Part shown: piece by piece, positions 1-8,743 of the stretch
Position numbering within the stretch: the stretch's first letter is position 1
Layout: each line of letters begins with the position of its first letter
Source: G965115915 sp965115915
GTDB lineage: Bacteria > Pseudomonadota > Gammaproteobacteria > Eutrophobiales > Eutrophobiaceae
DNA: 64,000 nucleotides
Assembly (NCBI GenBank): GCA_965115915.1
Contig: OZ220483.1
Coordinates: forward strand, 558,001-622,000
Reading direction: 5' to 3'
Program-made: the position numbers and the translations under genes
The notes under the pieces: generated by a model
Databases searched by the model: none
What the model saw: the letters and a program-made list of their open reading frames with translations, nothing else
What the model was told of the DNA's origin: nothing

Positions 1-59
1 TGGGTGGATTGCTGGTCTTGATGCTATCCCGGTGGCGGTTGCGCCGGGGCATGCTATGA
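1..59 (+). CDS. C-terminal end of an upstream gene (partial)
   Basis: A reading frame open from the left window edge (codons from position 3) ends at the TGA at 57-59. The 18 visible residues are hydrophobic and then basic (GGLLVLMLSRWRLRRGML), as at the cytoplasmic end of a membrane segment. The stop overlaps the ATG at 56-58 of the next gene (ATGA), which is the usual sign of translational coupling and the main reason to believe this frame. Too little is visible to name a function. Confidence 0.4.
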   Translation, partial: GGLLVLMLSRWRLRRGML

Positions 60-1669
60 GGACGTTGGCGCACTGTATTTCTGCGTCAGTGTTGCGAAAC
101 CGAGCTTTGCTTGGGGTGGCTGCGTTGTTGTGCGCGACCATCGTGTTGCTGTTGTTGATGCGTCCGGTTGTCCAGCTTCTGCGTTCGGACACGGTGCAGG
201 TGGAACTTGGTATCCAGCCTCCTGTTACCCCGCAGGCGCGGCAGATCGATGAGATGGTGCTGGCCAGCATTGAGCGTGGAACCTTTGCTCCGGAGTTGCG
301 CAGCCGTCTGGCGCGTTCGGCTGCCACGATGCGTCTGCCGGGTTTTTACCTGGACCGTTGTGAGGTGCGTCAGCGCGATTTTGAGCAGTTTGTACGATGG
401 CGCGGTGGCCAACGGTCGGCAACGGACAGGCACGAAGCCTTGGTCAGCATTTCGGTGGGGCATCGAATCACCGGGTTGCTCAACTCGCCGGTGACTGGTG
501 TCAATTTTCATGCTGCCGCAGGCTATTGTACGGCAGCCGGTGGCAGGCTGCCGTGGGCGGAGGAACTGGAGGCTGCCGCAGCCGGGACCGAAGGCCGCCT
601 GTATGCCTGGGGCGATGACTTTGACCCTGCCGTGTGGCCTTATCAGGACGCTGACCGCAACGCGTCACGACCATGCGGTGCCTATCCTGAATCGCGTTCT
701 CTCCAGGGTGTGAGCGATCTGAATGGGAATGCGATGGAGTGGGGAGCGGGCAGTCTTCGTGGCCGGATTCAGGAGCCCAGGCCTTCGCTGCATGGCGCCC
801 CGGCCGTGCAGGTGCCGGGACGCGAGTTGTATGCGCTGAATGCCGCCTGGCTGGAGGATGCTGATCCGATGACGCGCAATCATCATCTGGGATTTCGCTG
901 TGCTTATGACCGTCTACCGGGTGCGAAGCTTCCATGGACCAACAGCCCGGTGGATGCGGTATTCATGGAAGCTGGTTCCTATCGCCTGGGTATGCCGGCC
1001 GGGCTGCGTCTGACCCCGATCGCGCTGCTGCTCCCTGCGGGACAGCAGCACCGTGCCAGGGAACTGTTGCGTTCTTCCGAGCGTCGGCCCAAACGGCTGG
1101 AGGTTGGTCGATGCGAGGTGAGCCGTCGTGAATATCAGGCTTTTCTGGCTGACCCGTTGGTACGCGCCGGTTTCTTTGCCAATACCCGCGAACCGCGGGA
1201 TCAGGACTATGTGCCGAATGATTGGGAGGAGCAGCTTGAGCACCTGGAGCTGCCGGTTGTCGGGTTGAACTGGTGGGCGGCGGATGCCTATGCGCGCTGG
1301 GTCGGGGGACGATTGCCGAGTATGGAGGAGTGGCAGTTGCTGGCTGCTGGTGGGGACGGACGGCTGTATCCCTGGGGTGGAGGTTATGATCCGGCAGCCT
1401 CGGTGACCGGTGACCTGCCGCAAAGCGGGTTGCGTGCCTGCATGGACGAAGGGTTGAAAGACGTCAGTGTATCCGGTGTGCGGCACCTGGCGGGCAATGT
1501 CTCCGAGTGGACCCAAAGCCTATCGGTTGCCTACGGGAATTACGCCATTTGGGTGCAGGGTGGAAACTGGCTGTTGCCGGGTGAAGAGACTGCCCATAGC
1601 GCCTTTGGTCGCCTGGTGCCTTTGCACCACCGTTCCGCGGGAGTGGGTTTGCGTGTGGTGTACGACTGA
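56..1669 (+). CDS. membrane-anchored protein with two SUMF1 (FGE-sulfatase) domains
   Basis: The start is placed at ATG 56, which overlaps the upstream stop; a GTG at 32 is possible. The 537-residue product has one N-terminal membrane helix (about residues 18-36) and then two copies of the formylglycine-generating-enzyme/SUMF1 fold, about residues 85-285 and 300-535. Landmarks of the fold occur in both: PVTGVNF and PVVGLNWW, GRLPWAEELEAA and GRLPSMEEWQLLA, a Y-x-WG segment, DLNGNAMEW and HLAGNVSEWT, then GFRCAYD and GLRVVYD. The C-terminal copy has no cysteines where true FGEs keep their catalytic pair, so formylglycine formation is unlikely. Such domains are also used in protein binding or in other chemistry. 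The substrate is unknown. It probably faces the periplasm and is convergent with the next gene. Confidence 0.75.
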   Translation: MRTLAHCISASVLRNRALLGVAALLCATIVLLLLMRPVVQLLRSDTVQVELGIQPPVTPQARQIDEMVLASIERGTFAPELRSRLARSAATMRLPGFYLDRCEVRQRDFEQFVRWRGGQRSATDRHEALVSISVGHRITGLLNSPVTGVNFHAAAGYCTAAGGRLPWAEELEAAAAGTEGRLYAWGDDFDPAVWPYQDADRNASRPCGAYPESRSLQGVSDLNGNAMEWGAGSLRGRIQEPRPSLHGAPAVQVPGRELYALNAAWLEDADPMTRNHHLGFRCAYDRLPGAKLPWTNSPVDAVFMEAGSYRLGMPAGLRLTPIALLLPAGQQHRARELLRSSERRPKRLEVGRCEVSRREYQAFLADPLVRAGFFANTREPRDQDYVPNDWEEQLEHLELPVVGLNWWAADAYARWVGGRLPSMEEWQLLAAGGDGRLYPWGGGYDPAASVTGDLPQSGLRACMDEGLKDVSVSGVRHLAGNVSEWTQSLSVAYGNYAIWVQGGNWLLPGEETAHSAFGRLVPLHHRSAGVGLRVVYD

Positions 1670-1744
1670 GCCCGGTCGCATTCATTGCAAAGTTTGCCGG
1701 ACGCTGCTTGTGGTGCCATATGTTGCAGCCCACACGGTTCGCCA

Positions 1745-1759
1745 CGCTTTTCGAAAGCG
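1745..1759. terminator. small hairpin between convergent genes
   Basis: CGCTTT-TCG-AAAGCG gives a perfect 6-bp stem with a 3-nt loop in the 118-nt gap between the SUMF1 gene and the convergent TPR gene. There is no T-run on either side, so it is at best a weak or factor-assisted terminator. Confidence 0.25.
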
Positions 1760-1787
1760 ATAGGCTCACGCAGGGCAACAGTACACA

Positions 1788-4271
1788 CTAGTGTTTGCCC
1801 GGAGTCATCTCCTGGTGTATGCGTTCGCGTTCAGCCTGCAATACCTGCGCGGAGGGGTCGAGAGACAGTGCCAGGTCGAGGTGTTTGAGCGACTCGGTGT
1901 TGCGGCCGAGCCGGGCCAACGCGATGCCGATACCACCATGCACCGACGCGTTGTCGGGATGGATGTCGGCCAGCCGTTGCAGCAATGCCAGTGCTTCCTG
2001 ATAGCGCCCAGTCGCCATATGCAGATTGCCGAGTCCGAGCAGCGCCTCGGCATGGAGGGGATCGACCTGCAGGGCCTGCTGGAAATGCTGTGCCGCGGTC
2101 TCGGCATCTTCCATGACGAGCAGGCATCGTCCGAGCAGTGTGTGTAACTCGGTCGCGACCTTTGCCTCTGGTTCCAGCGCCAGACCTTGTTCCAGCGCGG
2201 CGCGGGCTTCCGGGTAACGTTCCAGAGAGAACAGTGCTTTCCCCGTGCCGAGTTGGACGGAGGGGTCCGGGGCGATTGCGGCCAGTCGGGACAACAATTT
2301 CAGGGCCTCCGCGTGAGCCCCCCGGTTCAATTGCAGGTTGGCCATTGCGGCCAGTGTCTCAGGATGCCCGGGATTCTCCCGCAACCCCTGTTCGAGATGC
2401 CGGGCAGCGAGTCCCGGCTGGCCCATCCCGTCCATGGCCTGTCCGAGCAGCGCGTTCATGCCGGCCTCTACAGGTGTTCCTCGTGCCGCGTCCAGGCCGC
2501 GTTTCAGCACCTCATATGCGGCCTGGTGGCGTTTCAGAGCGAGCAGGGCTTTCCCCAGACCGACATAGGCCTGTTCCATGTAGGGGGCCTGCCGTATGGC
2601 CGTGCGGAAATATGTCAGTGACTCTTCGTGACGTCCCTGCAGGAGCAGGGCGGTGCCCAGACTGTTGTTGATTTCAAGTTTGTCGGGTCTGTGTCGCAGC
2701 CCCTCGCGCAGCACTTGCTCGGCTTCTTCAAGTCGTTCGAGTTCGATCAGTATCGTCCCGACCATGGCATGGATCAGCGGACTGTCCGGGCGCATCCGCA
2801 TTGCGGTGCGGGCTGCCTCCAGGGCTTCTTCGTGGCGCTTTGCTGCCATCAGCACAGTAGCCAGATTGTGATGGGCTTCATACGCGGTGGGGTTGCGCGT
2901 GATGATGTATGTCCACAGCCCGACCTCGTCCCGGTACAGATTCGTTTGTCGCCAGCTCAGTGTCCCCAGCGTGACCAGCAACACGGTTGTCAACCCTGCC
3001 ATCGTCCAGCACGAACCCCGCTTCAGCCGCAGGATGAGCCGGTGTGCGGTGGCCGCGAACAGCGCAAGTGGGCCAAGACTTGCCAGGTACTGGTAGCGGT
3101 CGGCCACGAAGGAAATGCGCATGTGGCCGTATTCCACGAAGCCGAGTACCGGTGTGAGTGTCACTGCGAAGAACAGCAGGCCTGCGAGTGGCCCGCGTCC
3201 GATACGTTGGCGTAGTGCCAGCAGTGTGGCGAATACAGTCGCGATGCCGAGGAGGCACAGCCATGCCAGTGGATTGGCGCTACCCGTCTCCCAGTGCGGG
3301 TAGATAGGGATGAATTCGGTGGGCCACAGCAGTTTGCCGAGGTAGAAGCACAGGGCCTGGGCGGCCAGCAGCAGGCGTTCACCCGGGGAATGATCGAAAA
3401 ACGGGTCCGCCTCACCGGAGTTGTAGTAGAGGAAGTCGCCGAGTGTGACGCCGAAACCGATGCCGAAAAAGGGTAGCAGTCGCAGCAGGTCGTGCAAGAC
3501 GATACGGCCTTGCATCAACCACTGCCCGATCAACAGTGCCAGAGGCAGGCTTACCGCCATGCTCTTGCTCAGCATCGCCGCCACGTACAGCACCAGTGCG
3601 GCCAGGTATGGGCCGCTGGAGACGATGCGAAGCAGCGTGGCAGCGTTGCCGGTATTGGTCATGGGTAGCACGGAGCGCGACCAGATCAGCATGGCACACA
3701 GGCAGAATAAGGTGTAGAGCAGATCCTTGCGGGATATGATCGAGCTTACCGGCTCCACATGTACCGGGTGTGCCGCGAACAGCGCGGCGGCAAGCCAGGC
3801 CCCGGGCACGGCAAGCTGTCTCAGCAGGAGCAGGACGAGGGTGCTATTGGCGAAATGCAGCAACAGGCTGACGGCATGATAGCCGGTCGGATCAAGCCCC
3901 CATAGCTTGTGTTCCAGCCAGAAACTGGTGTAGGTCAGTGGCCAGTAGTGCCTTTCATCATGGATGCTGGACGGCGACAACCAGATTTGCCGCAGGCCGG
4001 ACAGTCCCTCGCGCACGGGTTGGGCCTTGATAAAGGTAACATGATCGTCCCAGAAAAAGCCCGCAAGCAGTGCCGGGAAGTAACTGGCAGTGACCAGGGC
4101 CGCAAGTGCGAGCACGGCCAGCGTGTCGCGTTGCGTGAACGCCAGGCGGTTTGCTGTTTCCGACCGGAGTATGGTTTTGGGGCCCGGCATTGCCGCCACC
4201 CGGTGGGTTGCATTCGGTTCCTGATTGCCTGTCACGCGAGGCAGCTTGGTTTTGTCCTTTTTCTTTGCCAC
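1788..4271 (-). CDS. multi-spanning membrane protein with C-terminal TPRs, TMTC/GT-C-like
   Basis: An 827-residue protein starting at GTG 4271 with a lysine-rich cytoplasmic N-terminus (MAKKKDKTK). Residues about 50-430 form many membrane helices; about 440-825 are roughly ten tetratricopeptide repeats ending in PDxxxLxxxRE. The first loop carries FFWDDHV and later AHPVHVEPVSSIISRKD. A WDD acidic pair in the first loop and the HPVHVE motif are features of the eukaryotic TMTC O-mannosyltransferases and related bacterial GT-C proteins, so a role in transferring sugar from a lipid carrier at the membrane is a reasonable inference, not a demonstration. A close paralogue lies at 51325-53775. Neighbours are a SUMF1 protein (convergent) and a sulfotransferase (divergent). 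It could instead be a scaffold for cell-envelope assembly. Confidence 0.7.
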   Translation of the reverse strand: MAKKKDKTKLPRVTGNQEPNATHRVAAMPGPKTILRSETANRLAFTQRDTLAVLALAALVTASYFPALLAGFFWDDHVTFIKAQPVREGLSGLRQIWLSPSSIHDERHYWPLTYTSFWLEHKLWGLDPTGYHAVSLLLHFANSTLVLLLLRQLAVPGAWLAAALFAAHPVHVEPVSSIISRKDLLYTLFCLCAMLIWSRSVLPMTNTGNAATLLRIVSSGPYLAALVLYVAAMLSKSMAVSLPLALLIGQWLMQGRIVLHDLLRLLPFFGIGFGVTLGDFLYYNSGEADPFFDHSPGERLLLAAQALCFYLGKLLWPTEFIPIYPHWETGSANPLAWLCLLGIATVFATLLALRQRIGRGPLAGLLFFAVTLTPVLGFVEYGHMRISFVADRYQYLASLGPLALFAATAHRLILRLKRGSCWTMAGLTTVLLVTLGTLSWRQTNLYRDEVGLWTYIITRNPTAYEAHHNLATVLMAAKRHEEALEAARTAMRMRPDSPLIHAMVGTILIELERLEEAEQVLREGLRHRPDKLEINNSLGTALLLQGRHEESLTYFRTAIRQAPYMEQAYVGLGKALLALKRHQAAYEVLKRGLDAARGTPVEAGMNALLGQAMDGMGQPGLAARHLEQGLRENPGHPETLAAMANLQLNRGAHAEALKLLSRLAAIAPDPSVQLGTGKALFSLERYPEARAALEQGLALEPEAKVATELHTLLGRCLLVMEDAETAAQHFQQALQVDPLHAEALLGLGNLHMATGRYQEALALLQRLADIHPDNASVHGGIGIALARLGRNTESLKHLDLALSLDPSAQVLQAERERIHQEMTPGKH

Positions 4272-4466
4272 AACGGCGGTTGACCCGAGTTCGACTTCGA
4301 CTGGAGTGGATTCAGGTGTGGTGTGGAGGATCTATCGCAATGATTCAGGTGACAGAGGCGTCAGACGACAGGTGCTCGGTATGTGAAACTGGGAGAGGTG
4401 TTTTTTGCCACATGCATGTGTATGGTAGTCTTGTCGTGCCGCCATTTCAATGTGTGTGCCAAGGGC

Positions 4467-5180
4467 ATGATTATTTCGGACAGATACAAGCTGATTTTTG
4501 TTCGAGTCCCGAAGACGGCCTCGACGTCGGTGGAAAAGCTGTTGTTCGATGTTGATCCGGACTGCATTCGCTCCTGCCATAATCATTACCCCCACGGCCA
4601 TTATCGGTTGAGTGAGATTGAGCGTGCGATGAGTCCTGCATCGGAATCGTCCCAGCTATGGTTCACGCGTGGTGAGGACGATGTTTATGGTCACTTGCCG
4701 GCCCGATATGCCTACGATGAATATCTCAAGTTCGGGTTTGTACGTCATCCATTGAGCTGGCTGACTTCAATGATTACCGATTTGAGTGAATATGATTTCT
4801 CGAATATAGACGATATACATTGGGTACTGGATTCCAATCGTAAATTGCCCAGGTCTTTACCCGGCGAGATCAGCTTCATGCAGGGGTATGCCGGCATGGT
4901 CCTGTCGCAGTTTTATTTCTGGAATTGGAATAACGGGGCTGACGAATTGCATACGCAGAGTGCTTATCTGGATAGAGCGGTGGATTTTATTGGCTATTAC
5001 GAACACTTGAAATATGACCTCAGGGAGGTACTGGGAAGAGTGGGGATTTCGACGCGTCATATCCTCCCCAGACTCAACGTAACGCATACTGGTATCAACA
5101 AGCCCAGGCTGGATCCACGCCTGGTGGAATGGGCGAAGATATTTTATGCCAGGGACTTCGAAAGATTTTATCCGGAGTGA
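4467..5180 (+). CDS. sulfotransferase family protein
   Basis: A 237-residue protein counted from ATG 4467, which places the 5'-PSB (PAPS-binding) loop VPKTASTSVE near residue 14, as is normal for this family; a longer reading from 4383 is open but adds an atypical N-terminus. The second PAPS-contact motif appears as FGFVRHPLSWLTS, and the C-terminus (ARDFERFYPE) resembles the family's terminal segment with the conserved Y/F-x-x-DF. The enzyme would move sulfate from PAPS to a carbohydrate or other acceptor; the acceptor cannot be read from the sequence. Divergent from the TPR/GT-C-like gene, with which it may share an envelope-modification role. No signal peptide in the short form, so it is probably cytoplasmic. 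Confidence 0.7.
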   Translation: MIISDRYKLIFVRVPKTASTSVEKLLFDVDPDCIRSCHNHYPHGHYRLSEIERAMSPASESSQLWFTRGEDDVYGHLPARYAYDEYLKFGFVRHPLSWLTSMITDLSEYDFSNIDDIHWVLDSNRKLPRSLPGEISFMQGYAGMVLSQFYFWNWNNGADELHTQSAYLDRAVDFIGYYEHLKYDLREVLGRVGISTRHILPRLNVTHTGINKPRLDPRLVEWAKIFYARDFERFYPE

Positions 5181-5530
5181 ACATGGGTCAACAGCTCTTG
5201 CCGGGGATGCTGGCCAGGTTGCGTTCGTTCAGGCAAACCGCCGTATTGTCTGGCCTGTTCAGCAGCTTATCTTACCGGGGGTGCTTCGCCATGACTGTCG
5301 TCAGGTGAGGGGTGCGGCGCGGATTCAAGCGCTGTGTCTGGCGGCGATGTCGGTGCAGGAAATTGATGTTTGCCGTCGCCAATACTACAATGGCGGTAAT
5401 CCAATCAGGAGACCGATGATGGGTATGTCGGGGTGTACTACGGCGGCCATGGTTTCCGTATCCATAACCGCAATCCACACAGAGTACCGATGATGCGCAA
5501 CGACATAATATCACGGAGTATCGCCTCGCC
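5181..5530. other. 350-nt gap before prfB
   Basis: No recognisable gene. A 41-codon frame begins at 5183 directly after the sulfotransferase stop but has no recognisable ribosome site or family. An AT-rich segment, CATAATATC near 5504-5512, could be the -10 region of prfB, but no convincing -35 box is present at the proper distance. Confidence 0.3.
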
Positions 5531-6629
5531 ATGACGGATAAAAACCTGTTGTCCCAACAGATCAGGGACATGCAAAAGCGCTGGGATGTCCTTAGGGGGT
5601 ATCTTTGAATACGATGCCAAGCTGGCGCGGCGTGAAGACATAGATCGGCAACTGGAAGACCCTGCGGTCTGGGGTGACCCGAAACGGGCCGGGGCCCTGG
5701 GTCAGGAGCGTGCTGCGTTGGAGCGGGTGATCCAGTCCGTGGATACCTTGCATGCTGGTATTGAGGGTGCCGGTGAATTGCTGTCGTTGGCGGTAGAGGA
5801 CGGGGATGCCGATTCCCTGGAGGTGGTTGCCGGGGATGTCGAGGAATGTATGCAGCAGTTGGAGCGGCTGGAGTTCCAGCGCATGTTTTCTGGCGAGCAG
5901 GACGCCAATCACTGTTATGTGGATGTGCAGGCCGGTTCCGGTGGTACCGAGGCTCAGGATTGGGCGGAGATGTTGCTGCGCATGTATCTGCGTTGGATGG
6001 AGCGCCATGATTTCGCTATGGAACTGATGGAAGTCTCTGCGGGTGAGGTTGCAGGTATCAAGAGTGCAACGGTGCACTGTGTAGGTCCTTTTGCCTACGG
6101 CTGGCTGCGTACCGAGACGGGTGTGCATCGTTTGGTGCGTAAATCTCCGTTTGATTCCGGGAATCGTCGCCACACGTCCTTTGCGTCGATATTTGTTTCT
6201 GCCGAGATCCCGGACAACGTGGAGATCGAGATTAATCCGGCGGACATTCGCGTCGACACCTACCGTGCCAGTGGCGCCGGGGGGCAGCATGTGAACAAGA
6301 CCGATTCTGCGGTGCGGCTTACCCATATCCCTACAGGTATTGTTGTGCAGTGCCAGAATGACCGTTCCCAGCATAGAAACCGCGATCAGGCGATGAAGCA
6401 ACTCCGTGCCAAGCTGCATGAGTTGGAGATGCAGAAGCGCAACGCGCTCAGGCGGGAACTGGAAGAGAGCAAGTCCGATATTGGTTGGGGCAATCAAATC
6501 CGTTCTTATGTGCTGGACCAGTCTCGGATAAAGGATTTGCGTACCGGAGTGGAGACCGGCAATACCCAGGCGGTGCTGGACGGGGACCTGGATTTTCTTA
6601 TTGAATCCAGTCTGAAAATGGGGGTGTAG
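5531..6629 (+). CDS. prfB: peptide chain release factor 2, with programmed +1 frameshift
   Basis: RF2 ends translation at UGA and UAA. Reading starts at ATG 5531, runs 25 codons to an in-frame TGA at 5606-5608, and continues in the +1 frame from GAA 5607 to the stop at 6629. The joined product is 365 residues, the same length as E. coli RF2. The GGQ peptidyl-hydrolysis motif falls at residues 250-252 (codons 6279-6287), within RASGAGGQHVNKTDSAVRL, and the SPF anticodon-like recognition motif is present in VRKSPFDSGNRRH. lysS follows 2 nt after the stop, as in many gammaproteobacteria, so the two are almost surely co-transcribed. Autoregulation works through the frameshift: scarce RF2 lets ribosomes shift at the TGA. 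Confidence 0.97.
5594..5608 (+). promoter_or_regulatory. prfB +1 programmed frameshift site
   Basis: The string AGGGGGTATCTTTGA contains the three known elements: an internal Shine-Dalgarno-like AGGGGG, the slippery CTT codon (5603-5605), and the UGA stop (5606-5608). The arrangement and spacing match the E. coli prfB site, from memory; the next base is A here (TGAA). Confidence 0.95.
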
Positions 6630-6631
6630 GC

Positions 6632-8122
6632 ATGTACGACGAGAGCGAGTTGAGCGGCGAACGTCGGCGTGCATTGCAGCTTTTGCGTGTCGCTGGACAG
6701 GCCTATCCCAACCGTTTCCAGCGTGATGCGCTGGCGGGTGGATTGCGGGAACGCTACGGGGGTATGAGCCGGGAGCAACTGTTGCAGGAGAATGTTGTGG
6801 TACGCATCGCCGGGCGCATGATGAGTCGACGTGTGATGGGCAGGGCGGCTTTTGCACATGTGCAGGACATGTCGGACCGGATCCAGCTATATGTGCGTCA
6901 GGACAATCTGTCCGGGGAGAGCTATGAGCGTTTTCTGGAGTGGGATTTGGGGGATATCATTGGTGCCTCGGGCAGCTTGATGCAGACCAAACGGGGAGAG
7001 TTGAGTGTAGAAGTCTCCGGGCTGACACTGTTGTGCAAGTCGCTGCGGCCACTGCCGGAAAAATTCCATGGCTTGACAAATCAGGAAACGCGCTATCGGC
7101 GGCGTTATCTGGATCTGCTGTGCAATGCTGATGCCAGGCGAATATTCGCGCTGCGTTCCCGGGTGATTCAGCAATTGCGCAATTTCCTGCTGCAGCGTGA
7201 TTTTATCGAGGTGGAAACGCCGATGATGCATCCGATACCCGGTGGGGCGGCGGCGCGGCCTTTTGTTACCCATCACAATAGTCTGGGTTTGGATTTGTAT
7301 TTGCGTATTGCCCCGGAACTGTATTTGAAGCGGCTGGTGGTAGGGGGTATGGAACAGATATTTGAGATCAACCGTAGCTTTCGCAATGAAGGTTTGTCGA
7401 CCCGGCACAATCCGGAGTTCACTATGCTGGAGTTCTATCAAGCCTATGCGACATACGAGGATCTGATGGCTCTGAGCGAGACCTTGATGCGCGAGTTGGT
7501 GACGGCGCTCAACGGTTCCCCGGTGCTGCGTTATCAGGGCAGGGACTACGATTTCAGCAAAACGATACCACGTATGACGATGCTGGAGGCCATTTGTCAG
7601 CACAATCCCTCGGTGTCGTCAGACAGTTTGCGTGACCCGGAGCGGATAAAGGTTGTGGCCGGGGAGTTGCAGGTGCCAGTGGAAGACGGCGTTGGTTTGG
7701 GCAGGGTACAGCTTGAGATATTTGAGAAGACGGTCGAGGAGAAATTGCTGCAGCCGGTTTTTATTACCGCTTATCCGGCAGAGGTATCGCCGCTGGCGCG
7801 TTGTAGTGACGTGGATCCGGCGGTTGCCGAACGCTTCGAGTTTTTCGTGGGCGGTCGGGAGATCGCCAATGGTTTTTCCGAACTGAACGACCCGGAGGAA
7901 CAGGCGCGGCGTTTTCGCAGGCAGACCGCGGACCAGGATGCCGAGGCCATGCGTTATGATGCGGACTATATCACCGCGTTGGAGTATGGGATGCCGCCCA
8001 CCGCGGGAGAGGGTATCGGGATCGACCGGTTGGTGATGTTGTTGGCGGATGTGGCCAGTATACGTGAGGTAATCCTGTTCCCGCAGCTTCGTCCCAAAGG
8101 CAGCGTCTCGGCTGGAACTTGA
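6632..8122 (+). CDS. lysS: lysyl-tRNA synthetase, class II
   Basis: Charges tRNA-Lys with lysine in the cytoplasm. The 496-residue protein has an N-terminal OB-fold anticodon-binding domain (about 55-170; GRMMSRRVMGRAAFAHVQD) and a class II catalytic core. Motif 2 is seen as FRNEGLSTRHNPEFTMLEFY near residue 250, and motif 3 as GIGIDRLVMLLADVASIREV near residue 458. The length is close to that of E. coli LysS (505). The ATG lies 2 nt after the prfB stop, so translation is likely coupled. Nothing is unusual. Confidence 0.97.
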   Translation: MYDESELSGERRRALQLLRVAGQAYPNRFQRDALAGGLRERYGGMSREQLLQENVVVRIAGRMMSRRVMGRAAFAHVQDMSDRIQLYVRQDNLSGESYERFLEWDLGDIIGASGSLMQTKRGELSVEVSGLTLLCKSLRPLPEKFHGLTNQETRYRRRYLDLLCNADARRIFALRSRVIQQLRNFLLQRDFIEVETPMMHPIPGGAAARPFVTHHNSLGLDLYLRIAPELYLKRLVVGGMEQIFEINRSFRNEGLSTRHNPEFTMLEFYQAYATYEDLMALSETLMRELVTALNGSPVLRYQGRDYDFSKTIPRMTMLEAICQHNPSVSSDSLRDPERIKVVAGELQVPVEDGVGLGRVQLEIFEKTVEEKLLQPVFITAYPAEVSPLARCSDVDPAVAERFEFFVGGREIANGFSELNDPEEQARRFRRQTADQDAEAMRYDADYITALEYGMPPTAGEGIGIDRLVMLLADVASIREVILFPQLRPKGSVSAGT

Positions 8123-8245
8123 TGATAGATTTCCACACTAACGCATGATACAGTCCTTTGCGACTCGGGTTCCCGGCTTTCCTGGTATAAGGCAGAGTAC
8201 CCCACAAGACATCCAGATACAGATACGTTTCTTAAGGAGATTTTT

Positions 8246-8743
8246 ATGGCAGACAAATCAAATAGACTCAAACCCATCGCGTTGGCCCTGGGGTCAACAC
8301 TGAGCATCGGTCTTTCCGCCAGTGTCAGTGCTGACAATGGCCAGAACCCGTTCGCACTGAGTGATATGGCGAGCGGGTACATGGTTGCCGCCCACCATGA
8401 AGGCAAATGTGGGGAAGGCAAGTGCGGCGAATCCGGCAAGATGTCGGGCAAGGAGGGCAAGTGTGGCGAAGGCAAGTGCGGCGAATCCCGCAAGATGTCG
8501 GGCAAGGAAGGCAAGTGTGGGGAATCTGGCAAGATGTCGGGAAAGGAAGGCAAGTGCGGGGAAGGCAAATGTGGCGGGTCCGACAAGATGTCGGGCAAGG
8601 AAGGCAAGTGTGGCGAGGGCAAGTGTGGTGAATCCGGCAAGATGTCGGGCAGGGAAGGCAAGTGCGGGGAAGGCAAATGTGGCGGGTCCGACAAGATGTC
8701 GGGCAAGGAAGGCAAGTGTGGCGAGGGCAAGTGCGGTCATTGA
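8246..8743 (+). CDS. hvfA: HvfA/bufferin-type precursor peptide with 13 EGKCG motifs
   Basis: A 165-residue secreted precursor. ATG 8246 has an excellent ribosome site (AAGGAG, 8234-8239). Residues 1-29 form a signal peptide with a likely cleavage after VSA-29. From residue 52 to the end the protein is built of 18-residue units of the kind EGKCGEGKCGESGKMSGK, with one 13-residue unit that has a single motif. All 13 cysteines sit in EGKCG motifs. In Haemophilus HvfA and Caulobacter bufferins, cysteines of this motif are converted by a DUF692 enzyme into oxazolone/thioamide or thiooxazole groups that bind copper. The maturation genes follow at once: the stop overlaps the ATG of hvfB (TGATG). 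The role inferred is periplasmic copper buffering or defence. The count of motifs appears unusually high. Confidence 0.9.
   Translation: MADKSNRLKPIALALGSTLSIGLSASVSADNGQNPFALSDMASGYMVAAHHEGKCGEGKCGESGKMSGKEGKCGEGKCGESRKMSGKEGKCGESGKMSGKEGKCGEGKCGGSDKMSGKEGKCGEGKCGESGKMSGREGKCGEGKCGGSDKMSGKEGKCGEGKCGH
8399..8740 (+). repeat. 54-bp tandem repeats encoding the EGKCG core
   Basis: Seven units, mostly 54 bp (18 codons); the third is 39 bp and the last is cut short by the stop. Units four to seven contain an 80-nt exact repeat at 8545-8624 and 8653-8732, 108 bp apart, which points to recent duplication of a two-unit block. Confidence 0.9.

Noticed and set aside
5592..6857. A 421-codon minus-strand open frame opposite prfB
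   Set aside because: No family resemblance; prfB on the plus strand is certain. It is a compositional shadow.
7966..8730. A 254-codon open frame on the minus strand rich in HLPSPHLPSLPDIL repeats
   Set aside because: It is the antisense of the EGKCG repeats and the end of lysS; the regularity comes from the precursor gene, which has signal peptide, ribosome site and operon context.
8399..8740. Repeats considered as a CRISPR array
   Set aside because: Units are contiguous, in frame and coding, with no variable spacers.
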